From the NCBI GenBank assembly GCA_900546215.1, contig URCD01000114.1:1-6770 (forward strand): a DNA stretch of 6,770 nucleotides. Direction: 5' to 3'. The notes under the pieces were generated by a model that saw nothing but the letters and a program-made list of their open reading frames with translations, ran no database searches and had not been told where the DNA came from. The first letter of the stretch is position 1, and every line of letters starts with the position of its first letter. Position numbers and translations under genes: made by a program. This stretch comes from an uncultured Eubacteriales bacterium (GTDB taxonomy: Bacteria > Bacillota > Clostridia > Lachnospirales > Anaerotignaceae). This document shows, piece after piece, positions 1-5,411 of this stretch.

Positions 1-1987
1 CATTATAGTTTTTAATACAGTCCCAGTATTCATCGCAGCCGCCTTCAAGCTTTATTGTCAACAGATCATCTGCGCTTAGGCTGTATACGGGGGAACGCAG
101 AACTGCGGCAAGTGGAATATCCTGTCTTGGATTATCAATTATCCTTAAAAAGCTAAGAGCAGTCATAACCTCCGTTGTATCAAGAAATCCTGTGCTTGAC
201 TCCGCTGAAGAAGGTATTCCCTTTGACCTCAGTATCTCTACAAATGATGCTCCATAGGTCTTTTTTCTCATTATGATTACAATATCACTGAATTTCAGCT
301 CCCTGTAATCTCCGAGCTTAGGGTCGTATACCTCCAGCCTGTCCTTCCCATACATTAGGCTGTTAATTCTGTCGGCTACAAAGCTCATTTCCTTTTCCAT
401 ATTTGAAAAATCCTCTTCGGATTCCTCATCTATATAATCAGTGTTAACTATATCAATCTCAACAGCCCCTCCGGCCGATGCGCTGCCGGTATAAACCGGA
501 AACTCCGCGCCCGGATAAAGCATAGCGTTTTCATCATATTCAATTCCGCCGAGCTCCTTTTGCATCAGCTGCATGAATATAAAATTTATCCCCTCCAGAA
601 CCTCGCTTCTGCTTCTGAAGTTTTTAAACATATCTATTCTTTCGTTTGCTGCACCCTTTTCAAGGGAAAACGTATTATACTTTCCTGTAAAAATATCAGG
701 ATTTGCCAGTCTAAAGCTATAAATGCTCTGCTTCACATCGCCTACCATAAATCTGTTTGTCTCAGATGAAACCAGTGATAAAATAAGCTCCTGAACCGCA
801 TTGCTGTCCTGATACTCGTCAGTCATAACATACGCATACTTTTCTGTAAGCTCCTTTGCGGCTTGGGATTTAACAGGATTTTCAACAGTACTTTCCTCAT
901 CAATAAGCACCTTAAGGCAGTAATGCTCCAAATCGCTGTAATCCGCTATACGCCTCTGCTTTTTCTCTTCATCGAACCTTAGAGAAAATTCACTGACAAG
1001 GTCGAGCAGAAGGCATATGCCGTATCCCGCATTTTTAATGTCATCCAGCATATTGTCCGGATCCCTTAGCAGAAACTTAGAGTTTATATTTGCAAAAATT
1101 TTCTTTGACCTGTCTCTTAAATATTTCACTTTTTCTTTTGTAGATGACTCGCATTTTTTAGTTGATAGCCTGTCAAAGGACATATTTAATACGCGTGAGT
1201 AAAAGTCTTTAAAACCAGCACCTTCAAGGATATATTCCATCTTTTCTATATCACTGACAAGCATTGGTATATAAGTTTCAGGACCCGTGCTGTTTGCAAT
1301 TTCAAGCGCATTTTTTGTAAGCTCCAGAGCACCCTTTACATAAGCTGATATCTGTTCCTTAAGAATGTCAAACCAAAGGCCGCTGTCCTTTAAGTAGGCG
1401 GCCTTTTGCTTTTCAATCCATCCCTTGGGATCGGGATAGCTTCTTATAAAATTAAATACCTTCAGCACAAGCTCCCTTAATTTCTTATCCGAAGTCCCGT
1501 CGCTGTAGTTTTCAACCATATACAAAAACCCCTCAGGGTCATCTGAGGCATAATTATCCTCAAACAGGCTGTCCATAATTTCGTCCTGCAGAAGAAGTAT
1601 TTCCGTATCATCTGCAACCCTGAACGTCGGGTCAATTCCAAGACGATTGTAGTTCTCCCTTGCGACTCTCAGACAAAAAGAATGTATTGTTGTTATATCG
1701 GCATGGTTTAGGAGAACAGACTGTCTCCTTAAATTTGCCGAATTAGGATTTTCCCTTAAAGCAAGATTAACTGCCGCACCAATTCTCTCTTTCATCTCAG
1801 CAGCGGCGGCCTTTGTAAACGTAACGACAAGCAGCCTGTCAATATCGACAGGATTCTCCTCATCGGTAATAAGCTTTATTATCCTCTCAACCAGCACGGC
1901 CGTTTTACCGGAACCTGCCGCCGCGGACACAAGTATATTTCCGTTTTTCTCGTTTATGGCGCTAATCTGTTCAGCGGTCCATCCCAT
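1..1987 (-). CDS. addA: ATP-dependent helicase/nuclease subunit A, N-terminal 662 residues (cut by left edge)
   Basis: AddA is the UvrD/RecB-like 3'-5' helicase and nuclease subunit of the cytoplasmic AddAB complex, which resects double-strand breaks for RecA-dependent repair. The minus-strand frame is open from the ATG at 1985-1987 to base 1. It begins MGWTAEQ (Q motif, Gln7), followed by Walker A AAAGSGKT at 22-29, motif Ia TFTKAAAAEM at 56-65, TIHSFC at 100-105, Walker B DEYQD at 390-394, motif III GDVKQSIYSFR at 416-426 and NFRS at 456-459. The order and sequences match AddA rather than PcrA/UvrD. The family is usually about 1,200 residues, so the rest of helicase domain 2 and the C-terminal nuclease domain lie outside the window. 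The start is supported by GAGGAG (1993-1998), five bases upstream. The gene follows the 195-residue orf by 16 bases and is probably the third gene of an operon starting near 2954. addB is not visible. Confidence 0.96.
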   Translation of the reverse strand, partial: MGWTAEQISAINEKNGNILVSAAAGSGKTAVLVERIIKLITDEENPVDIDRLLVVTFTKAAAAEMKERIGAAVNLALRENPNSANLRRQSVLLNHADITTIHSFCLRVARENYNRLGIDPTFRVADDTEILLLQDEIMDSLFEDNYASDDPEGFLYMVENYSDGTSDKKLRELVLKVFNFIRSYPDPKGWIEKQKAAYLKDSGLWFDILKEQISAYVKGALELTKNALEIANSTGPETYIPMLVSDIEKMEYILEGAGFKDFYSRVLNMSFDRLSTKKCESSTKEKVKYLRDRSKKIFANINSKFLLRDPDNMLDDIKNAGYGICLLLDLVSEFSLRFDEEKKQRRIADYSDLEHYCLKVLIDEESTVENPVKSQAAKELTEKYAYVMTDEYQDSNAVQELILSLVSSETNRFMVGDVKQSIYSFRLANPDIFTGKYNTFSLEKGAANERIDMFKNFRSRSEVLEGINFIFMQLMQKELGGIEYDENAMLYPGAEFPVYTGSASAGGAVEIDIVNTDYIDEESEEDFSNMEKEMSFVADRINSLMYGKDRLEVYDPKLGDYRELKFSDIVIIMRKKTYGASFVEILRSKGIPSSAESSTGFLDTTEVMTALSFLRIIDNPRQDIPLAAVLRSPVYSLSADDLLTIKLEGGCDEYWDCIKNYN

Positions 1988-2003
1988 TTTATCTCCTCAA
2001 TTC

Positions 2004-2591
2004 CTAACAAGCACCCTGAAGCCTCTGCTCCAGAGATAAATATTTCGTAAACGAATTAAACATAGTTTCATAGGAATTATAGCAGAAATTTTCAATAAAA
2101 GCTATTGTATGCCTTCCATACTTATCTTTATCAAAAAGATACTTCATTACCGCAGACGCATAAAGCTCCGCAAAGTTTCCTGAATACATGATTGCGCAGG
2201 CGTAAAGCAGATCGAACATCTTCTGCTCTGGCTGGCAGAGGTCAAACGCGTAAAACAGCATTTCCCTCATATCTGAAAGGTTCAGCGCACATTCCCTGCA
2301 TCTCAGTATTTTGATAGAATGATGAATGGCCATAAGCTTAATAAACCTTCTGCCCTTTTCCTTAGTCATGGTGTAAATGTTCTCGCCGAAAACATTTCCG
2401 TTTATTCTCATTTCAGCAAAGTATTCGTAGGCGTCAGCCACAGTGGAATTTATGCATTCCTCAAAGAACGAAAGATAAAAGCTGTTTTTAAGCGTGTAAA
2501 TACGCTCAAGATAGATCTCGCTTTCGTCCTCCACAGTATTTTTAATAATATCATGTTTGCCCTTTGGGCTTTTATATAAAAAATCAAACAT
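2004..2591 (-). CDS. hypothetical protein, 195 aa, helical, cysteine-containing
   Basis: I do not recognise this family. The frame stays open to an ATG at 2604-2606, but the third in-frame ATG (2589-2591) is the better start: GGAGG (2600-2604) sits eight bases before it, while the first ATG overlaps that site and has no binding site of its own. The product then begins MFDFLYKS. It looks soluble and mostly alpha-helical, rich in Phe, Tyr, Met and Leu, with no signal peptide or clear membrane segment. It has seven cysteines (46, 98, 101, 119, 132, 170, 195), including a CREC pair at 98-101 that could bind a metal with other ligands; that is inference. It lies 16 bases upstream of addA and 47 bases downstream of the 99-residue orf, all on one strand, so co-transcription is likely. 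A role linked to AddAB is possible but nothing in the protein shows it. Confidence 0.85.
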   Translation of the reverse strand: MFDFLYKSPKGKHDIIKNTVEDESEIYLERIYTLKNSFYLSFFEECINSTVADAYEYFAEMRINGNVFGENIYTMTKEKGRRFIKLMAIHHSIKILRCRECALNLSDMREMLFYAFDLCQPEQKMFDLLYACAIMYSGNFAELYASAVMKYLFDKDKYGRHTIAFIENFCYNSYETMFNSFTKYLSLEQRLQGAC

Positions 2592-2599
2592 AGACATAA

Positions 2600-2604
2600 C
2601 CTCC
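2600..2604 (-). promoter_or_regulatory. ribosome binding site deciding the start of the 195-aa orf
   Basis: The minus strand reads GGAGG here, eight bases upstream of the ATG at 2589-2591. The G of the outermost in-frame ATG (2604) is part of this same GGAGG, which makes that ATG an unlikely start. Confidence 0.75.
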
Positions 2605-2638
2605 ATGTTTGAATTTTATAACATTTATTCCTTATGTT

Positions 2639-2938
2639 TCAAATGCTGTCATGCGCATTTTGCGACAGTACATTTTTCAAATCGTCAACTGTAATTTGAG
2701 CCGTATATCCGCCCAGTTCATCAGCAAGGCTTACTAGCAGTAAATTAATGTCATCTTGAAAATACAGCATATGAGTCATACCACTAACCGAGGCTTTATC
2801 AAAGGCCGTGTCAAATTCAGGAAAACCTCCGTCAAATTCTACTTCAAAAATTTCATCATATATCTCCGCAAACTCCTTAGCCGCGTTTTCTCCTGCCTTT
2901 TGTCCAGTTATAAGCACTTTTACTTTATTTTCCTCCAC
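2639..2938 (-). CDS. hypothetical acidic protein, 99 aa, GTG start
   Basis: I do not recognise this family. The frame can be extended to an ATG at 2992, which would add a hydrophobic MLIFLLLIDIIV leader, but that stretch coincides with a consensus promoter, and a perfect AAGGAGG lies seven bases before a GTG at 2936-2938. I therefore call the GTG start, giving MEENKVKVLITGQK. The product is small, soluble and very acidic: about 20 Asp/Glu against 6 Lys, with no Arg, Cys or Trp. It opens with a likely beta strand (VKVLITG), followed by a helix (ENAAKEFAEIYDEI) and a hydrophobic core segment INLLLVSLADEL at about 64-75. The VLITG strand hints at an alpha/beta fold but is too short to assign one. 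It is the first gene of the leftward unit that ends in addA and is divergent from xpt. Confidence 0.8.
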   Translation of the reverse strand: MEENKVKVLITGQKAGENAAKEFAEIYDEIFEVEFDGGFPEFDTAFDKASVSGMTHMLYFQDDINLLLVSLADELGGYTAQITVDDLKNVLSQNAHDSI

Positions 2939-2945
2939 GTTCAAG

Positions 2946-2952
2946 CCTCCTT
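2946..2952 (-). promoter_or_regulatory. strong ribosome binding site of the 99-aa orf
   Basis: The minus strand reads AAGGAGG, a full anti-Shine-Dalgarno match, with a seven-base spacer to the GTG at 2936-2938. It fixes the start and excludes the longer reading with a hydrophobic leader. Confidence 0.88.
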
Positions 2953-2960
2953 TTTTGACA

Positions 2961-2989
2961 ATTATATCTATCAAAAGCAAAAAAATCAA
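2961..2989 (-). promoter_or_regulatory. sigma-A-type promoter of the leftward operon (99-aa orf, 195-aa orf, addA)
   Basis: On the minus strand the -35 box TTGATT (2984-2989) and a perfect -10 TATAAT (2961-2966) are separated by 17 bases, with an AT-rich T-tract in the spacer. Transcription would begin near 2954, just before the ribosome binding site at 2946-2952, leaving a leader of roughly 15 bases. Confidence 0.75.
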
Positions 2990-3011
2990 CAAATATTATG
3001 CACTTATCTGG

Positions 3012-3040
3012 TTGCAATATCTTCTTTTATACGCTAATAT
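3012..3040 (+). promoter_or_regulatory. probable xpt promoter
   Basis: TTGCAA (3012-3017) and TAATAT (3035-3040) are spaced by 17 bases, each matching the sigma-A consensus at four of six positions. The surroundings are so AT-rich that the exact -10 is uncertain. If right, transcription starts near 3047 and the leader is about 47 bases. The two divergent -35 boxes are only 22 bases apart, so one regulator bound between them could affect both units; I see no clean operator dyad. Confidence 0.5.
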
Positions 3041-3093
3041 ATTACAAATAAGCTAATAAAATTATTTTTATATATAAATCAAGGGGGATAAAA

Positions 3094-3672
3094 ATGGAAG
3101 CATTGAAGAAGAAGATTTTAACGGACGGAACAGCAATCGGCTCAGAAATAATAAAGGTTGACAGCTTTTTAAATCATCAGATAGATATAGCCTTTATGAA
3201 TGAAATTGGCAGGGAATTTGCCAGAATATTCAGCGACGTTGAAGTTACAAAAATAGTCACAATAGAAGCGTCGGGCATAGCGATAGCTGCAATAGCGTCC
3301 CAGTATTTCAACAATGTACCCGTTGTTTTTGCTAAAAAAACTGAATCCCGCAATCTTGACCCTGATAAATACCATGGAGAGGTTTATTCCTTTACAAAGC
3401 AGAGGGTTTATCCCATAATGATTTCAAAAAAATATATATCTTCTGAAGACAAAATTCTTATAATTGACGATTTTCTTGCCAACGGAAAAGCGGCTCTTGC
3501 ACTTACTGGACTTTGTGAACAGGCCGGCGCCACTGTACAGGGCATTGGTATTGTAATTGAAAAAGGCTTCCAGAATGGCGGAAAGCTTCTTCGTGAGGAA
3601 AACCACATTAGAGTTGAGTCCCTTGCAATAATCGATAACATCGACGATGGAAAAATAACATTCAGAGATTAA
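3094..3672 (+). CDS. xpt: xanthine phosphoribosyltransferase
   Basis: Xpt is a cytoplasmic purine-salvage enzyme that joins xanthine to PRPP to make XMP and pyrophosphate, feeding GMP synthesis. At 192 residues it is close to the Bacillus subtilis enzyme (194), and from memory it shares family hallmarks: MEALKKKI at the N terminus, KVDSFLNHQID at 21-31, KIVTIEASGIA at 53-63, PVVFAKK at 76-82, VYSFTKQ at 97-103, and the type I PRPP-binding loop ILIIDDFLANGKAA at 121-134, followed by GIGIVIEKGFQ at 150-160. All key regions look intact. AGGGGG (3082-3087) lies six bases before the ATG. The gene is monocistronic, with its own promoter upstream and a terminator six bases after the stop. The usual purine riboswitch is not seen in the leader. 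No pbuX-type xanthine permease gene follows; the next gene converges from the other strand. Confidence 0.97.
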   Translation: MEALKKKILTDGTAIGSEIIKVDSFLNHQIDIAFMNEIGREFARIFSDVEVTKIVTIEASGIAIAAIASQYFNNVPVVFAKKTESRNLDPDKYHGEVYSFTKQRVYPIMISKKYISSEDKILIIDDFLANGKAALALTGLCEQAGATVQGIGIVIEKGFQNGGKLLREENHIRVESLAIIDNIDDGKITFRD

Positions 3673-3677
3673 ATATA

Positions 3678-3710
3678 AAAAAAGGATATATTTAATATAT
3701 ATCCTTTTTT
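3678..3710. terminator. bidirectional intrinsic terminator between xpt and the S41 gene
   Basis: A perfect 14-bp inverted repeat: arm AAAAAAGGATATAT (3678-3691), loop TTAAT (3692-3696), complementary arm at 3697-3710 ending in six T. Read either way, the stem ends in a U-tract, so it can stop xpt from the left (stop codon at 3670-3672) and the converging gene from the right (stop at 3719-3721). Only two pairs are G-C, so the stem is weak for its length. Confidence 0.85.
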
Positions 3711-3718
3711 ATTTGAAG

Positions 3719-5362
3719 TTATTTTATATTTTTATCTATCGCTTTAAGGCATGTAGTCAAAGCGTCCTCTCCTTCAGGAGATATTATATCCGGGGTTGTA
3801 CCAAACTCCTGGCTTCCTGTTCCATCGGAGGTAATTCCATATATCGGGCTATATCTTACAATGAGCCCGCTGTTAGGCATTACTACAGGAATAGGGTCGC
3901 TGCCAATTCCATCTCCCCCTGTTTGCGTCCCTACAAGGGTTGCAAAGCCTGTGGCCTTTGTAAACATTGCCGCATACTCGGATGAAGAAAATACATTTTC
4001 ACTTACTAGAATCCATATTTTTCCGTTAAGCATTTTGCTTTCATTTGAGGGCTTTACTTCATACGTATTTTTTAACATAGCGTCCAATTCCTTTAAATCA
4101 TCCTGATTCATTTTGGGTAGCTCAGGAAGATTAGAAATATCATCCATTGTAGAAACTTCAATAAACTCTTCATTCAGGCTTCCTGCTTTTGCCAGCTCAT
4201 AAACGTCAGCGGAAAGCGGCTTATCTATATTAGGAGCAACAATCAAATCATCAAAGTAGCTCATTCCTCCCCCGCCATTCATTGTAAAGTCAAATATTAC
4301 ATTCTCATAATCCTTTATCTGCTCATAGAAATCAAAAAGCACCTTTTTGTCCTCTGTATAGCAGCTCATATCAAAGCTGTTTACAGCTATATATGCTGTC
4401 TTGCCTTCTTCAATTATCTTTGTCTGTACATTTTTATATTCCTGTGAGTTTATATCGTCTTCATCCACTACAGTTTCTTCGTTCTCCTGTGCCTCGTAAT
4501 ATGCCTGAACCTTGTCATATACCGGCCAGAAAATATTTCCCATACGTTTATAGCTTTCCGTTGACAGCTCATTTCCGTATGCGTCAGCCAGTTTTTTCAT
4601 CTGTCCCCAATAATACTGTGGAATACCTTCAAGATTATTGTAGGTTTCAACATACCAATCATAATCAAATGGGGCTATTGCAGACAAGTGTCCCACCATA
4701 TTGGCTTTACGTGTAAAGTTCTCAATAATTGAATAGAACTCTGCCTCTGACTTACAGCTCTCAACTAACTTCCTGCTGTTATTATACTCTTCATCCAAAT
4801 CTACTCCATACATTCTTTTCAGAGTTCCGAAATATGGATAGTTTTCCTTAAGTGCTTTATAAAGATAATCGAAATCCTCCAGCATCTGCTCGTTTGTCAG
4901 CCCAAACCAATTCACATTTTCTGTTTTGGCAAATTCCGAGAGAACCTTAGGCTCATTCGGCTCATAATTAATAAGGTTTTGCCCTTCAGTCTTTGTAAAG
5001 AAATAATACAGGAAAAACTCCTCAGGCACATACATATTTCCATCTATAACAACGGCTTCATTATTAAGCTCTGATGTGTATCCGCTTTGACTCAGATATT
5101 CATTCTTTCCCGCAAAAGCATTAGCGCTTACTATTTTGCTGTCAACAGACGCTGCCTTTTCGTCCTCGTGCCATGTAACCGTATATCCAAGCTTTTCTGC
5201 AGTTTCCCTTAAAGGCATCATAATGGTACCATGCTCAGTATATACCTGATTATTAAGGGCATTTCCATTGACGCTTATCTCTACCTTTTCCGCACCGAAT
5301 ACAATTGATGAGAATGACAGCGCTGCGGCCAAGGTTAAAGACACAATGTTTTTAATTTTCAT
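3719..5362 (-). CDS. secreted S41-family peptidase-like protein with N-terminal copper-amine-oxidase-like stalk domain
   Basis: 547 residues. An N-terminal signal peptide (KIK, then hydrophobic to about residue 22, cleavage near VFGA) has no lipobox, so the protein is exported. Residues about 27-117 resemble the copper amine oxidase N-terminal (stalk) domain: VNGNALNN, IMMPLRETAEKLGYTVTWHEDEKAASV and MYVPEEFF. This domain is common on clostridial surface proteins and needs no copper. Residues about 155-547 resemble peptidase family S41: VGHLS at 223-227, YIAVNSF at 324-330, VIFDFTMNGGGG at 355-366, ENVFSSSEYAAMF at 455-467, TGGDGIGSDP at 481-490 and EFGTTPDI at 519-526. Aligned with CtpA/Prc, the nucleophile is Ser459, but the catalytic Lys position is Asp484. 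His225 and Glu519 could complete a tricorn-like site. No PDZ domain is visible; the 230-320 insert is helical and acidic. AAGGAG (5371-5376) lies eight bases before the ATG. It is probably co-transcribed with the SLH gene upstream. Peptidase activity is inferred, not certain. Confidence 0.85.
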   Translation of the reverse strand: MKIKNIVSLTLAAALSFSSIVFGAEKVEISVNGNALNNQVYTEHGTIMMPLRETAEKLGYTVTWHEDEKAASVDSKIVSANAFAGKNEYLSQSGYTSELNNEAVVIDGNMYVPEEFFLYYFFTKTEGQNLINYEPNEPKVLSEFAKTENVNWFGLTNEQMLEDFDYLYKALKENYPYFGTLKRMYGVDLDEEYNNSRKLVESCKSEAEFYSIIENFTRKANMVGHLSAIAPFDYDWYVETYNNLEGIPQYYWGQMKKLADAYGNELSTESYKRMGNIFWPVYDKVQAYYEAQENEETVVDEDDINSQEYKNVQTKIIEEGKTAYIAVNSFDMSCYTEDKKVLFDFYEQIKDYENVIFDFTMNGGGGMSYFDDLIVAPNIDKPLSADVYELAKAGSLNEEFIEVSTMDDISNLPELPKMNQDDLKELDAMLKNTYEVKPSNESKMLNGKIWILVSENVFSSSEYAAMFTKATGFATLVGTQTGGDGIGSDPIPVVMPNSGLIVRYSPIYGITSDGTGSQEFGTTPDIISPEGEDALTTCLKAIDKNIK

Positions 5363-5381
5363 ATATATCTCTCCTTATTAA

Positions 5382-5405
5382 AGCCCTCCGGTATACCGGA
5401 GGGCT
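5382..5405 (-). terminator. GC-rich hairpin between the SLH and S41 genes, terminator or attenuator
   Basis: A perfect 24-base palindrome: arm AGCCCTCCGG (5382-5391), TATA loop, and its complement (5396-5405). It starts six bases after the SLH stop codon and ends five bases before the AAGGAG of the S41 gene. On the minus strand the stem is followed by TTAATAAGG, a short and interrupted U-tract, so termination may be partial. It could instead stabilise the 3' end of the SLH message or affect initiation at the S41 gene. Confidence 0.65.
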
Positions 5406-5411
5406 ATTTTG

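Noticed and set aside
560..1202. Short plus-strand reading frames at 560-769 and 1017-1202
   Set aside because: Both lie fully antisense to addA, whose helicase motifs establish the coding frame, and neither has a ribosome binding site or recognisable product.
2993..3020. Possible operator dyad: ATATT..GCA on the left and TGCAATAT on the right between the divergent promoters
   Set aside because: The left half has two extra bases between ATATT and GCA, so the arms do not align symmetrically; in such AT-rich DNA this is expected by chance.
2319..3056. Plus-strand frames opposite the two unknown orfs (2319-2579, 2756-3037, 2808-3056)
   Set aside because: They are antisense to better-supported genes with clear ribosome binding sites, and the latter two run through the divergent promoter region.
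3169..3641. Minus-strand frames inside xpt
   Set aside because: xpt is firmly identified on the plus strand along its full length; these are shadows.
3094..3672. Alternative identity of xpt as adenine phosphoribosyltransferase or a PurR-type regulator
   Set aside because: Length, lack of an N-terminal DNA-binding domain, and the KVDSFLNHQID and VYSFTKQ signatures fit Xpt specifically.
3713..4716. Plus-strand frames opposite the S41 gene (3713-3985, 3861-4106, 4393-4716), some Cys-rich
   Set aside because: They are antisense to a gene with a signal peptide and recognisable domains; the Cys-rich look of 3713-3985 comes from the complement of Gly/Ala/Thr-rich codons.
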